64,000 nt of DNA. Origin: Deltaproteobacteria bacterium (lineage in GTDB: Bacteria > Myxococcota_A > Polyangia > Polyangiales > Polyangiaceae). Shown one piece after another: positions 48,769 through 57,539 of this stretch. The notes under the pieces are model-generated. The model was given only the letters and a program-made list of their open reading frames with translations, had not been told where the DNA came from and did no database searches. The first letter of the stretch is position 1. Each line of letters begins with the position of its first letter. The stretch covers positions 28,920 to 92,919 of the forward strand of contig JACRCQ010000048.1 in NCBI GenBank assembly GCA_016218915.1. The letters are read 5' to 3'. Both the position numbers and the translations under genes were made by a program.

Positions 48769-50810
48769 GCGACGTGATCGACCCTGCGCACCTGGGAGCG
48801 GACCGCGGGCTGGAGGCGCTGCTGCGCAGCGTGCCGAATCCGTTTGCCGAGCATGCGGTGCGAAGCGCTCACGACCCGCTGGGCGTGGACGTGCCGACCT
48901 TGCACCTCGACGCATTCCGGGCTGTGCGGGAGCTGATCGAGCGTGTGCGCGGGGAGGGCAAGCCGCGCATCCAGGTCGTGCTCGGAGACCCCGGGGAGGG
49001 CAAGACGCATCTGCTGTGCCGTCTGCGAAGGATGGCCGAAGACAGCTGGCGAACCGAGCTTCCCTATGCGCTCGCCGCGATCGCGCCGCTGCGCGAGCCC
49101 TTGCGCCCCTTCGGCCACATCCTGCGGGAAGCCTCTGCTTCGCTCGCGCTGCCCCTGCACTACATCGACCCGTACGGAGAGCAGCCTGCGAGCCAGCTCG
49201 AACGGCTCGGGTGGCTGGCGCTGGCTGGGGCGGTGGACCACCTGCGGATGCGCGAAGGGCGTTTCCAGGACTGGGGCGCAGAGCGAGTGCCGCGCTTCCT
49301 GGCGAGCTTCGTGGAGCGGGCGCTGGCCGAGTGGCCCAAAGTCGGTCCGCTGGTGGTCGAGCGCGGACGTGCATGGGCGGAGCTGCAGCGCATCGACCCG
49401 GAAGTCTGGCGCGTGCTGGGCCTGCTTCCGCTGGAGCAGTCCCGGCCGATCGTGCTCGGGTGGCTCAAGGGCGCATCCTTGTCGGAGCGAGAGCGCATCG
49501 ACCGGGATCTGCCCATGTCGGTGGAAGGCGAGGATCGCGCGTTTCGGGTCTTGATGTCCCTGGCGAATTGCCCGGATACGCCGCTGGTGCTCGGCTTCGA
49601 CCAGATCGAGGGGGTACGCCGTCTGGGCGTCGACGTGGTGCGGCAGTTCTTCTCTGCGCTCGTGGATCTGTTCAACCAGCGCGGGCGGCTGGCGATGCTG
49701 GTCCTGTGCCAGACGAGCCTGTGGCCTGACATCCGCGACGGACTGGAGCAGCAGGTCCGCGAGAGGCTCGAGCCGCCGATTCGCCTTCGCGGCTTGATCC
49801 CGCAGGAAGCCGTGGCGCTCGCAACCGCGCGTCTGCTGCCCGTGTGGACCAGCGCGGGCGTGCAGCCCCCGTTTCCGACCTGGCCGATGTCGACGCAGGA
49901 GATCACCGAGCAGGTTGCGATGCACGGATACCGCACGCCCCGGCGCATCCTGATGTGGATGGCAGAGCGCATCGGCACCGAGCTGCCGCCCGCTCCCGAG
50001 GTCCCGACCCCGCTCGATCTGTTCGCCCAGCTGCTCGTCCGCGAGCGCGCGACCCTCTTCGACCGCACCCTCGAGACGCGCTCCTCGATCGCGCGCAACG
50101 CTCTTCACCTCGCGCTCGATTCCATGGCCCGCACGGAAACCCCGGGCTGGGGCCTGAACGTGGTCGAGGTGAAGACCAAGGCTCTTCGCGCTGAAGGGGA
50201 ATGCGCGACCGTGGTGACGGTCGACCGCGCAGGCGTGCGACGTCGCGCCCACATCGAGGCCTCCAACAGCTCCCATGGCGGAAGCGTCAAGGCGCTCGTG
50301 CAGCGGCTCGCACGCGCGGTGGCGAGCAAGCAGGCCTCGGTGGCGCTGCTGCTCCGCGAGCAGAGCTCTCCGCTTCCCTCGGCTGCCGCCACCTTGGTGG
50401 ACAGCGCACCGCAGGTCGTGGTCGTGTGGTTGACCGGCGAAGAGATGGCTGCGCTGGCCGCGGTGGAGGCGCTGTCGCACGCCTGTGGAGACGCTGAGAT
50501 GACCGAGCCGGAAGCGATGCAGCAATGCGCACGTGCAGGGGCCGCGCTCGATGTGCTGGCGCGGATCGGCCAGGCGATCTTCGAGCCCAAGCCGCAGCCC
50601 GGCGAGAGCATCGACCCTGACGTCGTGCGTCGTATCGAGGAGCTGCTGTCCAGCAAGCGCACGGTCATTCGAGAGGGGCGTCTGGCCGACATGCTCGGCG
50701 TGGATCGAGACCAGGTCGCCGCTGCGCTCGATCACCTGGCCGAGCGAGGAGCGATCGGTTTGACGACCGACACGCTTCATCGGCGGGTGGCGTTCCGGCG
50801 TGGATCCTGA
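48765..50810 (+). CDS. AAA-type P-loop ATPase with C-terminal winged helix
   Basis: 681 residues, cytoplasmic. The Walker A motif GDPGEGKTHLL is near residue 74 and a Walker B-like LVLGFDQIEG near 275, followed by AMLVLCQTSLWPDI, as in Orc1/Cdc6-like or BrxC/BrxD-type STAND ATPases. The middle (about 470-600) is an alpha/beta region with EVKTKALRAEGE and VVVVWLTGEEM, and the C terminus (about 625-675) is a winged helix (RIEELLSSKRTVIREGRLADML). Coupled to the small winged-helix protein upstream. No nuclease, helicase or methylase neighbours, so a defence role is not supported. Role in DNA metabolism is a guess. Confidence 0.75.
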   Translation: MSDVIDPAHLGADRGLEALLRSVPNPFAEHAVRSAHDPLGVDVPTLHLDAFRAVRELIERVRGEGKPRIQVVLGDPGEGKTHLLCRLRRMAEDSWRTELPYALAAIAPLREPLRPFGHILREASASLALPLHYIDPYGEQPASQLERLGWLALAGAVDHLRMREGRFQDWGAERVPRFLASFVERALAEWPKVGPLVVERGRAWAELQRIDPEVWRVLGLLPLEQSRPIVLGWLKGASLSERERIDRDLPMSVEGEDRAFRVLMSLANCPDTPLVLGFDQIEGVRRLGVDVVRQFFSALVDLFNQRGRLAMLVLCQTSLWPDIRDGLEQQVRERLEPPIRLRGLIPQEAVALATARLLPVWTSAGVQPPFPTWPMSTQEITEQVAMHGYRTPRRILMWMAERIGTELPPAPEVPTPLDLFAQLLVRERATLFDRTLETRSSIARNALHLALDSMARTETPGWGLNVVEVKTKALRAEGECATVVTVDRAGVRRRAHIEASNSSHGGSVKALVQRLARAVASKQASVALLLREQSSPLPSAAATLVDSAPQVVVVWLTGEEMAALAAVEALSHACGDAEMTEPEAMQQCARAGAALDVLARIGQAIFEPKPQPGESIDPDVVRRIEELLSSKRTVIREGRLADMLGVDRDQVAAALDHLAERGAIGLTTDTLHRRVAFRRGS

Positions 50811-50855
50811 AGCTGCGAGCGGATGATCCGATCGACTTCCCGCTCGGCGCTGATC

Positions 50856-50868
50856 GCGTATGATGCGA
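50856..50868 (+). promoter_or_regulatory. Shared -10-like sequence before a lipoprotein gene (copy 1)
   Basis: GCGTATGATGCGA contains a -10-like TATGAT (50859-50864) just ahead of ATG 50871. The same 13 bases occur at 58186-58198, also just ahead of a lipoprotein gene. If it is a promoter, the message would be nearly leaderless. Confidence 0.3.
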
Positions 50869-50870
50869 CC

Positions 50871-52619
50871 ATGTCGATCCATCGTTCGCTGCGCACCCGT
50901 GGAGCCCTCGGTCTGTCAGCATGCCTGCTTGCGGTGGGCTGTGCGGCTACGCCGCCGCCGGTCACACCGGCGCCTCCGGTCGCGACCCCGACGGCGCCTG
51001 CGCCTGTCACTGCAGCGCCGCCTCCGCCGGCTGCGCCGCGCGATCCGTTCGCGGTCCCCGGTGCGCTTCAGAAAGAGACGATCCCCTCGGGAGTGCCAGC
51101 ATCGATCGACGCTTCCAAGCTGAAGCTCCCGCCGATCAAGGGCAAAGACGAGAAGAAGGCGGATCCCGACGCGGTGGAGCTGCCGGCTGCGCCCAAGGAA
51201 TGTGGTCGATGGGTCGCCAACAAGGGCAAGGCCAAGGGCAAGTGCGACACGCGAGACAGTGCGATTGCGCAGCTCGACGAAGCCATGGCCGAGAGCGACG
51301 CGTTCAAGCGCGACGCAAAGCTTGCAGCGCTCGAAGCGTGCACCGGAATGCCTGCGGGCATGGTGCGCGCGCTGCGTGCGGACCTCGGTCCTGCGGAGTG
51401 CGGTGACGTGCTCGTAGCGCCCGTTCTCGCGGCCAAGACACCGCCGTCCTCCGACGTGCACCAGGTGCTGCTCGCGTTGGGATTGGGCGCGCGGCTGCGA
51501 AGAACCGCGACCGGGGAGCCGAAGCTCGCGCCGCCATTCGACAAGCAGCGGGTCAAGGACTTCATCGCCGGGCCCATGGCAAAGTGGGTCACCGCGCAGG
51601 CCGAGGTGGTGGAGAAGATCTCGCGCAAAGGCGTGGAGCTGTCGTTCTACGCCCGAGGCATCGTCGCGGTCGAAGCGGGCATGGCCGAGATGCGCATCGT
51701 CGAGGTCGTGCGATCCGCTCCCCTGCCCGACGAGATCGCCAAGGATGCCGAGCTGAAGGACGCGTACTTCTCCGGGCTGGAGCAGTCGCTCGACCCGCGG
51801 AAAGTGCGCGGGCGCGACGCTGCGTTGGTCGGGCTCAAGGATCTGGCAGCCGTGGGTGTGATCGCAGATGGCCGCGTCGATCGGGCGCGCACGTTGCTCT
51901 CCAAGATGTTCGGCGGTCGCCGCATCGACGCGCTCGACAAGCTTGCCTTGCCTGCCCAGCCGTCAGCTGCGCCTGCGGCGACGATCGATCAGCGGCTCGC
52001 ATCCAAGCTCCCCACGTTCTACGCAGGATTGCTCCTTGCGCCCGAAGTCGCCAAGGATCCGGCCGTGATGCAGCTGCTCGCGGTCCGCGGCGTCCCTGCC
52101 CCCCAGCGCAAGGTCCTTCAGCAAGCCTCTGATCTGCCTCGCGACGTCGAGATGGCCGCGTGGCGAGCGCACATGACCATGGGGCAGCGCTACTGGCGGG
52201 CCGTGGACTTCGACGAAGCGACAGCGCTTGCGGTCAAGCTCCGGGGCAATGCGCCGTTGGGCGACGAGTCGACGTTCATGCTCGCCCTGTCGCTTGCCAC
52301 GCGCGGCGGTCCCGTCGACGCAGCGCAGATGATGCTCGTGGCGCCTGCGCTATCGCTCGGGCTGGGAAACATCGCGGCTCTGGACGCCATCGCGGCGGCG
52401 CAGCCCGGTGGGCCGTTCAGCGGCCTGGCCGCGCTCGATGCGGCGATGATCCAGCAAGTGTCACCACCGGACAAGCTCGACGCCGCGTTCTGGACGTCGC
52501 TCGCCCATCGGTATCGTTCCGCCGCGGGCATGCTGACCGACCCTGAGCTCAAGAAGGCCGCAGAGCAGCGCGCGAGGTCCGCGGACGAGATCGCAAAAGC
52601 AGCCCCTGCCGCCCATTGA
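50871..52619 (+). CDS. Pro/Ala-rich lipoprotein of unknown function
   Basis: 582 residues. The signal peptide ends at LAVGC (C24), then a run of Pro/Ala/Thr (about 26-60) as a flexible spacer. The body is mostly helical by pattern, with repeated Ala/Leu stretches and Lys/Asp pairs, and a conserved-looking CTGMPAGMVRALRADLGPAE and CGDVLVAP around residue 160. No enzyme motif recognised. Starts with ATG 50871, the only start that gives a signal peptide. First gene of an operon with the FecR-like and RlmA-like genes. Confidence 0.7.
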   Translation: MSIHRSLRTRGALGLSACLLAVGCAATPPPVTPAPPVATPTAPAPVTAAPPPPAAPRDPFAVPGALQKETIPSGVPASIDASKLKLPPIKGKDEKKADPDAVELPAAPKECGRWVANKGKAKGKCDTRDSAIAQLDEAMAESDAFKRDAKLAALEACTGMPAGMVRALRADLGPAECGDVLVAPVLAAKTPPSSDVHQVLLALGLGARLRRTATGEPKLAPPFDKQRVKDFIAGPMAKWVTAQAEVVEKISRKGVELSFYARGIVAVEAGMAEMRIVEVVRSAPLPDEIAKDAELKDAYFSGLEQSLDPRKVRGRDAALVGLKDLAAVGVIADGRVDRARTLLSKMFGGRRIDALDKLALPAQPSAAPAATIDQRLASKLPTFYAGLLLAPEVAKDPAVMQLLAVRGVPAPQRKVLQQASDLPRDVEMAAWRAHMTMGQRYWRAVDFDEATALAVKLRGNAPLGDESTFMLALSLATRGGPVDAAQMMLVAPALSLGLGNIAALDAIAAAQPGGPFSGLAALDAAMIQQVSPPDKLDAAFWTSLAHRYRSAAGMLTDPELKKAAEQRARSADEIAKAAPAAH

Positions 52620-52645
52620 CGGCGCCGCAGGACCCGGGAGAAGCC

Positions 52646-54115
52646 ATGAATCCTGCCCTGACTCGATGGTCGCGCGGCCCGGCATTCGCTGCACTCGTCG
52701 CATCGGTTGCGATTGGCGCTCACGCGCAAGGCAAGCCCGTCGCCCTGGCCACGATCCAGCAGCCGTCGGCCGGCATGACGCTGCGCGCTCATCCGGCAGG
52801 GACCTGGGAGCCCGTCACGTCCGAGACCAAGATCCCGCAGGGCGGCGCGATCAAGACCGGCACCGGGGAAGCGGTCGTCGTGCTCACCGATGGCACGAGG
52901 CTCGAGATCCAGCCAGGGACGACTCTCCAATTCCATGCTTCCACCGAGATCAATCTGGATCCTGGGCCGTCGACGCGCGTGGCTCGCGTGGACATCAAGG
53001 ACGGGGCCTTTCGGGTGGCCATCCCCGCGGGCGGCAGGCCCTTGCTCGCCATGGCCTCCAAGGATCTGTTCGTCGCATTCAGACCCGGAGCGGGAAGGGC
53101 TCGAATCACCGCTGCGGGGATGATCGCTGCATCGGATTCGGGCGGGGCGAAGGTCGCGGCTTCGGGAAGGTGGACCTCGCTGCAAGCGGGACAATACCAG
53201 ATCCTGCGCACCCAAGGGGCTCAGGAAGGCCCCAAGCCCTTGCCTGCGCGTGCCTCCTTCGTCGCAGAGCCGTGTCATGCGTCCGCATCCAAGGCCTGTG
53301 CGATCGCTGTCGTGTCCGGTGACGGTCGCGCGCAGCTGGGAGCACGCTGGGGTGCTGCTGCTGCCGGCCAACGCTGGTGGGTCGACTTGATCCGCGACCG
53401 GGAAAACGGCGAGGTGATCAAGCACCTGGAGCTCGCAGCGGATCGGCCGCAGTTCCTGTCAGAGCCCCTCGCCGTCGGCGCGTACTGGCTTTCCGTGCGT
53501 GCCGCCACTGCCGAAGGCATCGATGGCGAGCGCGTGCTTCGTCCCATGCGCGTCGTGCGATTGCTTCCTGATCTCGGAGTGACCTGGATCGCGCGCGAGC
53601 AGCTCCTGGTGTTCCCCCCCGGACGCAAGGTGAAGGTCGACGGTACCTCCGGAGTGCAGGTGGCGTGGATCGGACAGCAGTTCGTGGCGGTGCCCCCTAC
53701 GCTCGAGCATGACGGTGAGGCGAATCGTCAAGTGCGCTGGCGCGTCGAGGGGGACAGCATGGACGACACCGTGATCACGCTGGAGAAGAGCGCTTTGCGG
53801 GCGGACGTGGAGCTGACGCCCAAGACGGCGCGCTGGCCCAAGGATCCGATCCAGATCATGGTGAAGGTAACGGACCCGAAGCGCAGAGTCGATCCGCGCA
53901 CGATTCATCCCAGGCTCTCGGTCAAGGTCAACGACACGCCCTTTCAGCTTGGATTGACCCGGGCCGGCGACAGCTGGCGCGGAGAGATCCCGCCGCGCAA
54001 TGGCTCCGGTCCCTGGGTGATTCGGGTCGAGGCGCTCGACGCTGACGACAACGTGCTCGGGCGGGGACTGCTGAACGTCGTCGGCAAGGCATCGTCGTCT
54101 CCGGGGCTTTGGTGA
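52646..54115 (+). CDS. FecR-domain exported protein
   Basis: 489 residues. The signal peptide (AFAALVASVAIGAHAQG) is cleaved near residue 28. A FecR-type domain follows (about 45-165): GGAIKTGTGEAVVVLTDGTRLEIQPGTTLQF and a VDIKDGAFRVAIP strand. Later parts look like one or more Ig-like or beta domains (TWIAREQLLVFPPGRKV and VKVTDPKRRVDPR). FecR-like domains in Myxococcota often stand alone in envelope proteins. A GGGAG site precedes ATG 52646; a TTG overlapping the upstream stop at 52616 is a weaker start. Its end overlaps the next gene by four bases. Confidence 0.75.
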   Translation: MNPALTRWSRGPAFAALVASVAIGAHAQGKPVALATIQQPSAGMTLRAHPAGTWEPVTSETKIPQGGAIKTGTGEAVVVLTDGTRLEIQPGTTLQFHASTEINLDPGPSTRVARVDIKDGAFRVAIPAGGRPLLAMASKDLFVAFRPGAGRARITAAGMIAASDSGGAKVAASGRWTSLQAGQYQILRTQGAQEGPKPLPARASFVAEPCHASASKACAIAVVSGDGRAQLGARWGAAAAGQRWWVDLIRDRENGEVIKHLELAADRPQFLSEPLAVGAYWLSVRAATAEGIDGERVLRPMRVVRLLPDLGVTWIAREQLLVFPPGRKVKVDGTSGVQVAWIGQQFVAVPPTLEHDGEANRQVRWRVEGDSMDDTVITLEKSALRADVELTPKTARWPKDPIQIMVKVTDPKRRVDPRTIHPRLSVKVNDTPFQLGLTRAGDSWRGEIPPRNGSGPWVIRVEALDADDNVLGRGLLNVVGKASSSPGLW

Positions 54116-54966
54116 GCGAGCTGCTCGCGCGATGGGAAGGGACGCTGGCATGCCCGGTGCGCGGGTGCGGCGCCGTGCTCTCGTGGGAGCCGCGTCGAAC
54201 GCGCTGTCCCCACGGGCACGCCTTTGACCTGGGCCGAAGCGGGTACTGCAATCTGCTGCAGCCCCAGGACAAGAAATCGGTGCATCCGGGCGACTCCAAG
54301 GAGGCAGTGCTGGCCCGCAGGCGCAGCCTCGGGCGGGGGTTGGGCGCATCGCTCCGGGAGGCGCTCCTCGAGCGGGTCCGACAATGGGCAATCCCGCCTG
54401 AAGCCGTGGTGCTCGATGTCGGCTGCGGGGAAGGCTTCTTTCTGGATCAGGTCGTGCGCGCGACCCAAGCCGTCGGCTGGGGCCTGGATCTGTCGACTCC
54501 TGCCATCGATACCGCTGCGAGAACCTACCCGGATTGCAGGTGGGTCGTGGGCAACGCAGACCGACACCTGCCGTTCCGGGATGGGAGCGTGGACCTGTTG
54601 CTGTCCATCACCTCTCGCAAAAACGGCCCGGAATTTGGGCGTGTGCTGCGTGATACCGGGCACCTGCTCGTGGTCGTTCCGGATACCGACGACTTGCAGC
54701 AGCTGCGGGAGGCGACCTTGGGCAAGGCGATCGACAAGGACCGCCTGGCTTCCACTTTGGATGCCCTTGCTGGGCAGTTCGAGGTCGAGCAGGAGACAAC
54801 TGCGCGATCGACCCATCGCCTGGATGCCGAGGCGCTCGACGACCTGCTCAAGGGGAGCTATCGGGGGGCGCGGCTGTCGGCTCGCCGCCGATTCGAGCAG
54901 ATCCAGGAGCTCGAGGTCACGCTGAGCTACAGGCTGATCGGGTTTCGTCCGCGCAAGCTCGGTTGA
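54112..54966 (+). CDS. RlmA-like 23S rRNA (guanine-N1) methyltransferase
   Basis: 284 residues from GTG 54112, overlapping the upstream stop (GTGA). An N-terminal zinc finger CPVRGCG and CPHGH precedes RSGYCNLLQPQDKKSVHPGD, the signature region of RlmA/RrmA, which methylates G745 or G748 of 23S rRNA. The SAM-binding motif is VVLDVGCGEGFFLD (about residue 102) and the motif II region is NADRHLPFRDGSVDLLL. It sits as the third gene of a lipoprotein operon, an unusual context for an rRNA enzyme. The assignment is strong at family level, but which guanine is modified is unknown. Confidence 0.82.
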   Translation: MSELLARWEGTLACPVRGCGAVLSWEPRRTRCPHGHAFDLGRSGYCNLLQPQDKKSVHPGDSKEAVLARRRSLGRGLGASLREALLERVRQWAIPPEAVVLDVGCGEGFFLDQVVRATQAVGWGLDLSTPAIDTAARTYPDCRWVVGNADRHLPFRDGSVDLLLSITSRKNGPEFGRVLRDTGHLLVVVPDTDDLQQLREATLGKAIDKDRLASTLDALAGQFEVEQETTARSTHRLDAEALDDLLKGSYRGARLSARRRFEQIQELEVTLSYRLIGFRPRKLG

Positions 54967-55001
54967 GCTTGCCTGGGACCTTGGGGGTCAGGGGCCAGCG
55001 C

Positions 55002-55565
55002 TCAGGGAGCGAGGCGCTCGATTTCAGCGACGAGAGCGCGAGCGCGAGGCAAGCCGAGCTCGAGAACGAGTCTACGGAAGGAAGACTCCGGGGCACCAGC
55101 CCGGGCCAGGCCAGCGGGACTGCCCGTTGGGGCGAGCCTTGCTGCGTCCCTCTTGGGAGCCAGAGCCTTCTTGGGAGCCAGAGCCTTTCCCTTCTGGGTT
55201 CGGGCCTTGGCCTTGGCCGTGGATCTTACTTTGTGGATGTAGTCAGGGGACATGGTCATTCCCAGCTTTGCAGCCGCCGCAATGACGTCCTTGGCAGGCA
55301 TGCCAACCGGCTGATTCCGTACGAACGCCGCCTTGGAGATCGCGCCTTTCGCAGGCTTGGTGGCAGCCGGCTTTGCTATGGGCTTGGCAGCCGGCTTTGC
55401 TGCTGGCTTTGCCGCGGGCTTTGCCGCGGGCTTTGCTGCGGGCTTGGCCGCGGGGCGCAAGGTAGCGGGCTTGGGTGCCGGCGCAGCGGCGGACTTGGGC
55501 GCGGGTTTGCTCGACATCTTCCCGGGTTTTGGAACACGGCTGCCAATTGGCTTCTGGGTATCCAT
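55002..55565 (-). CDS. Histone-H1-like Lys/Ala/Pro-rich protein with conserved core (paralog A)
   Basis: 187 residues, strongly basic. The N-terminal part has 12-bp-unit repeats encoding AAKP (about 38-66). The centre (about 73-120) carries a conserved block: KAAFVRNQP, MPAKDVIAAAAKLGM, SPDYIHKVRSTAKA. The end is FRRLVLELGLPRARALVAEIERL. Paralogs B (56005) and C (61256) share the core and the ending. The AK/AP tails resemble bacterial H1-like nucleoid proteins and the core looks helical with an HTH-like turn. A good GGAGG site precedes ATG. Probably nucleoid-associated; this is inference. Confidence 0.85.
   Translation of the reverse strand: MDTQKPIGSRVPKPGKMSSKPAPKSAAAPAPKPATLRPAAKPAAKPAAKPAAKPAAKPAAKPIAKPAATKPAKGAISKAAFVRNQPVGMPAKDVIAAAAKLGMTMSPDYIHKVRSTAKAKARTQKGKALAPKKALAPKRDAARLAPTGSPAGLARAGAPESSFRRLVLELGLPRARALVAEIERLAP
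55369..55452. repeat. Seven tandem 12-bp units inside H1-like paralog A
   Basis: Near-exact copies of GGCTTTGCCGCG run from 55369 to 55452, seven units in all, encoding AAKP-type tetrapeptides in the minus frame. They can contract or expand by slippage. Confidence 0.75.
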
Positions 55566-56004
55566 CTCTCTCCTCCGCCTTCGCACAGAGCTGTCCGGTT
55601 GTACCTCAATTCCCGGCCTTGCACACTGAAAAAATGATCCCCGGTTGCGGCGCTGGGCGTCCTGGAAGCCACCGAGGCTACTGGGGTGCACCGTCCATGG
55701 GAAGGAAGGAAGGATCGCGCGCGAAGCGATAATCAAAGCGGTTCCATGATGGCTGCGCCATCGGATGCCTCCACGGGTGAGCGCCAGCGTGATGGGCGAA
55801 GCCGTCGCCAGAACATGGAATGATCGTCCCTGCCTCTGAACAGGTGATGCCATCCGGTGGCCCTCGCATGTTCAGCATCCCTGACGAGCGCTATCCACAG
55901 GCGGGTGTCGTTCGGCTGTCAGCCGCGACACGGCTCTCCGATGGGAAGGAAGGTGCGTTCGCAGGTGGTTGACCGCGCGGTGGCGGAAAGAGGAGGGAGA
56001 GGGA
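55566..56004. other. 439-bp region between H1-like paralogs A and B
   Basis: No credible gene. It holds the promoter region of paralog A including the shared element at 55598-55612. A 13-base sequence ATGGGAAGGAAGG occurs twice (55697-55709 and 55941-55953), and a GGAAGGAAG run also lies near 61235, after paralog C. I see no terminator with a T run. Confidence 0.45.
55598..55612 (-). promoter_or_regulatory. Shared upstream element of H1-like paralog A
   Basis: Minus-strand GAATTGAGGTACAAC lies 32 bases before the ATG. The matching site upstream of paralog B (GAATTGGAGTACAAG) agrees at 12 of 15 positions and that of paralog C is similar. TACAAC could be a -10 box, but no convincing -35 lies at normal spacing, so an alternative sigma factor or regulator site is possible. 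Confidence 0.5.
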
Positions 56005-56589
56005 TCACTTGCCGGCGATGAGGGCGCCAAGCTTGCGTTCGACTTCTGCCAGGAGGCTCTTGGCACGCACCACGCCGAGATCGATCACCAGCTTGCGGAA
56101 CCCGGCTTCGCCAGCTCCTGCGGCCTTGATCGTGCGGGGCGCGCTGGCCTTGGGGGCACGCTTGGCGACCGGCTTCTTGGGCGCGGCCTTCTTGGGGACC
56201 TTCTTGGCAGCTACCTTCTTGGCAGCGACCTTGCCAGCTGGAGCCTTCTTGGGGGCAGCCTTCTTGCCAGGCGCCTTGGCCTTGGCCTTGGCCGTGGAGC
56301 GGACCTTGTGGATGTAGTCCGGGGACAGGCTGAGCCCGAGCTTGGCGCCAGCGGCCACGACATCCTTGGCAGGCATGGTCGTGGGCTGGCTGCGGACGAA
56401 TCCAGCCTTGGACACAGCGCCCTTCTTGGGCGCGCTGGGCGCCTTGGGCGCCTTCTTGCCCTTGGCCGCAGCCTTGGGCTTGGGGGCCTTCTTGCTGGCC
56501 TTCTTCGTCGCCACCTTCACGGTCTTGACCTTGCTCGTGCCTTCCTTCATGTCCGACCTCACATCCTGAACGAGTTCCTCAGCAACCAT
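56005..56589 (-). CDS. Histone-H1-like Lys/Ala/Pro-rich protein with conserved core (paralog B)
   Basis: 194 residues. It begins with a short acidic segment (MVAEELVQDVRSD), then a Lys/Ala-rich region (KKASKKAPKPKAAAKGKKAP). The core (about 59-102) reads KAGFVRSQP, MPAKDVVAAGAKLGL, SPDYIHKVRSTAKA, then another AKK/APKK-rich block (KKVAAKKVPKKAAPKKP) and the ending FRKLVIDLGVVRAKSLLAEVERKLG. A strong GGAGG is 8 bases before ATG 56589; an alternative ATG at 56550 has a weaker site. It lies 439 bp from paralog A, same direction, so they are tandem duplicates. Confidence 0.85.
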   Translation of the reverse strand: MVAEELVQDVRSDMKEGTSKVKTVKVATKKASKKAPKPKAAAKGKKAPKAPSAPKKGAVSKAGFVRSQPTTMPAKDVVAAGAKLGLSLSPDYIHKVRSTAKAKAKAPGKKAAPKKAPAGKVAAKKVAAKKVPKKAAPKKPVAKRAPKASAPRTIKAAGAGEAGFRKLVIDLGVVRAKSLLAEVERKLGALIAGK

Positions 56590-56677
56590 GATCCCTGCCT
56601 CCTTCGCCCGTGTGAGGATCTGCCTTGCCCGGGTCCGAATCCATCCTCCACCCTTCCGGGTACGGGTTTGGGATGTT

Positions 56678-56692
56678 CTTGTACTCCAATTC
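56678..56692 (-). promoter_or_regulatory. Shared upstream element of H1-like paralog B
   Basis: Minus-strand GAATTGGAGTACAAG, 88 bases before ATG 56589, agrees with the paralog A element at 12 of 15 positions. The longer leader means it cannot simply be a shared ribosome-site region. Confidence 0.5.
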
Positions 56693-56847
56693 GATCCGAA
56701 TGGACATCAGAAAAGTGGATGGTCCGGGAAGGTAGGTTGCGACGCCTTCCCATCGCGCAACCCTGCCATCCATCGGGAAGGTCAGAGGTTGCCGCGGAGG
56801 CTTCCTATGGAGTGGGTCGCTCCCACCAGGGGATGCGCCTGCGAAGG

Positions 56848-57399
56848 TCAATCCGTCGCAAAGCCAACGCGGAATGCTGCGACCGGCTCTGTGGAGCCAT
56901 CGACCCGACGCTTCGGCGCGTAGATGGCATCGATCGCAGCCACGATCTCCTCGAAGGAGGTCGTGGTTCCCGTGTGGACGACCGCATGATCGAGGCCACG
57001 ATCATTGGCGTTGCGGTGATTGCCTTGGCTGGCCCATTCCTCTTCGATCCGTTTTGCGAGGTCTGGATAGCGAGGCACGTTGCTCTCAGGCCCGACCTGC
57101 AGGACCTGCTTCGGCACGTACGTGGAAGACATCACCGTGCTGCCGACCTGCCAGGTCAGCTTGAAGCTCTGATCGTTTCGCATGTCCACGTGCAGGACCT
57201 TCTCAGGCTCGGAAGGTCGCACGCCGTTGCCAGGCTCGTCGGCTCGAGCCTCGATGCGGCTGGTGTGCGACCACACCGCCGTAATCAGCAGGAACGCGAT
57301 GCAGCAAACGAACAGATCGATCATGGGGATCAGGTTGACTTCGCTGTCCAACGAGCGTCGGTGGCTTCCGCCACTCTGCTCCACTGCCACAGTGCCCAT
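56848..57399 (-). CDS. ExbD/TolR-family protein (orphan)
   Basis: 183 residues. A single membrane helix (about 22-44) follows a short cytoplasmic start: EVNLIPMIDLFVCCIAFLLI, with the key Asp of ExbD/TolR proteins in PMID. The rest is a periplasmic domain. Members work with ExbB/TolQ and TonB to use the proton gradient. No ExbB or TonB gene is visible here, so its partners lie elsewhere. The 3' side is the upstream region of H1-like paralog B. The start at ATG 57399 is preceded by GGAGG. Confidence 0.83.
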   Translation of the reverse strand: MGTVAVEQSGGSHRRSLDSEVNLIPMIDLFVCCIAFLLITAVWSHTSRIEARADEPGNGVRPSEPEKVLHVDMRNDQSFKLTWQVGSTVMSSTYVPKQVLQVGPESNVPRYPDLAKRIEEEWASQGNHRNANDRGLDHAVVHTGTTTSFEEIVAAIDAIYAPKRRVDGSTEPVAAFRVGFATD

Positions 57400-57539
57400 C
57401 CTGCACCTCCGGTCATGGGTTGGCGGTAGGGTTCCGCTCGAGGACTGACACCACGTTCGAGCGAGCGTTCCCCAACCCTGCGTCTTCCATAGGGATTGGC
57501 AAATTCCGCGCGGCGTGTGCCGCCCGCGCCTGGCTTGCC

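Noticed and set aside
48160..50810. Defence-island interpretation of the winged-helix/ATPase pair
   Set aside because: Flanks are glycogen, lipoprotein and rRNA-methylase genes, with no mobile, nuclease or methylase genes nearby, so defence is kept only as one possibility.
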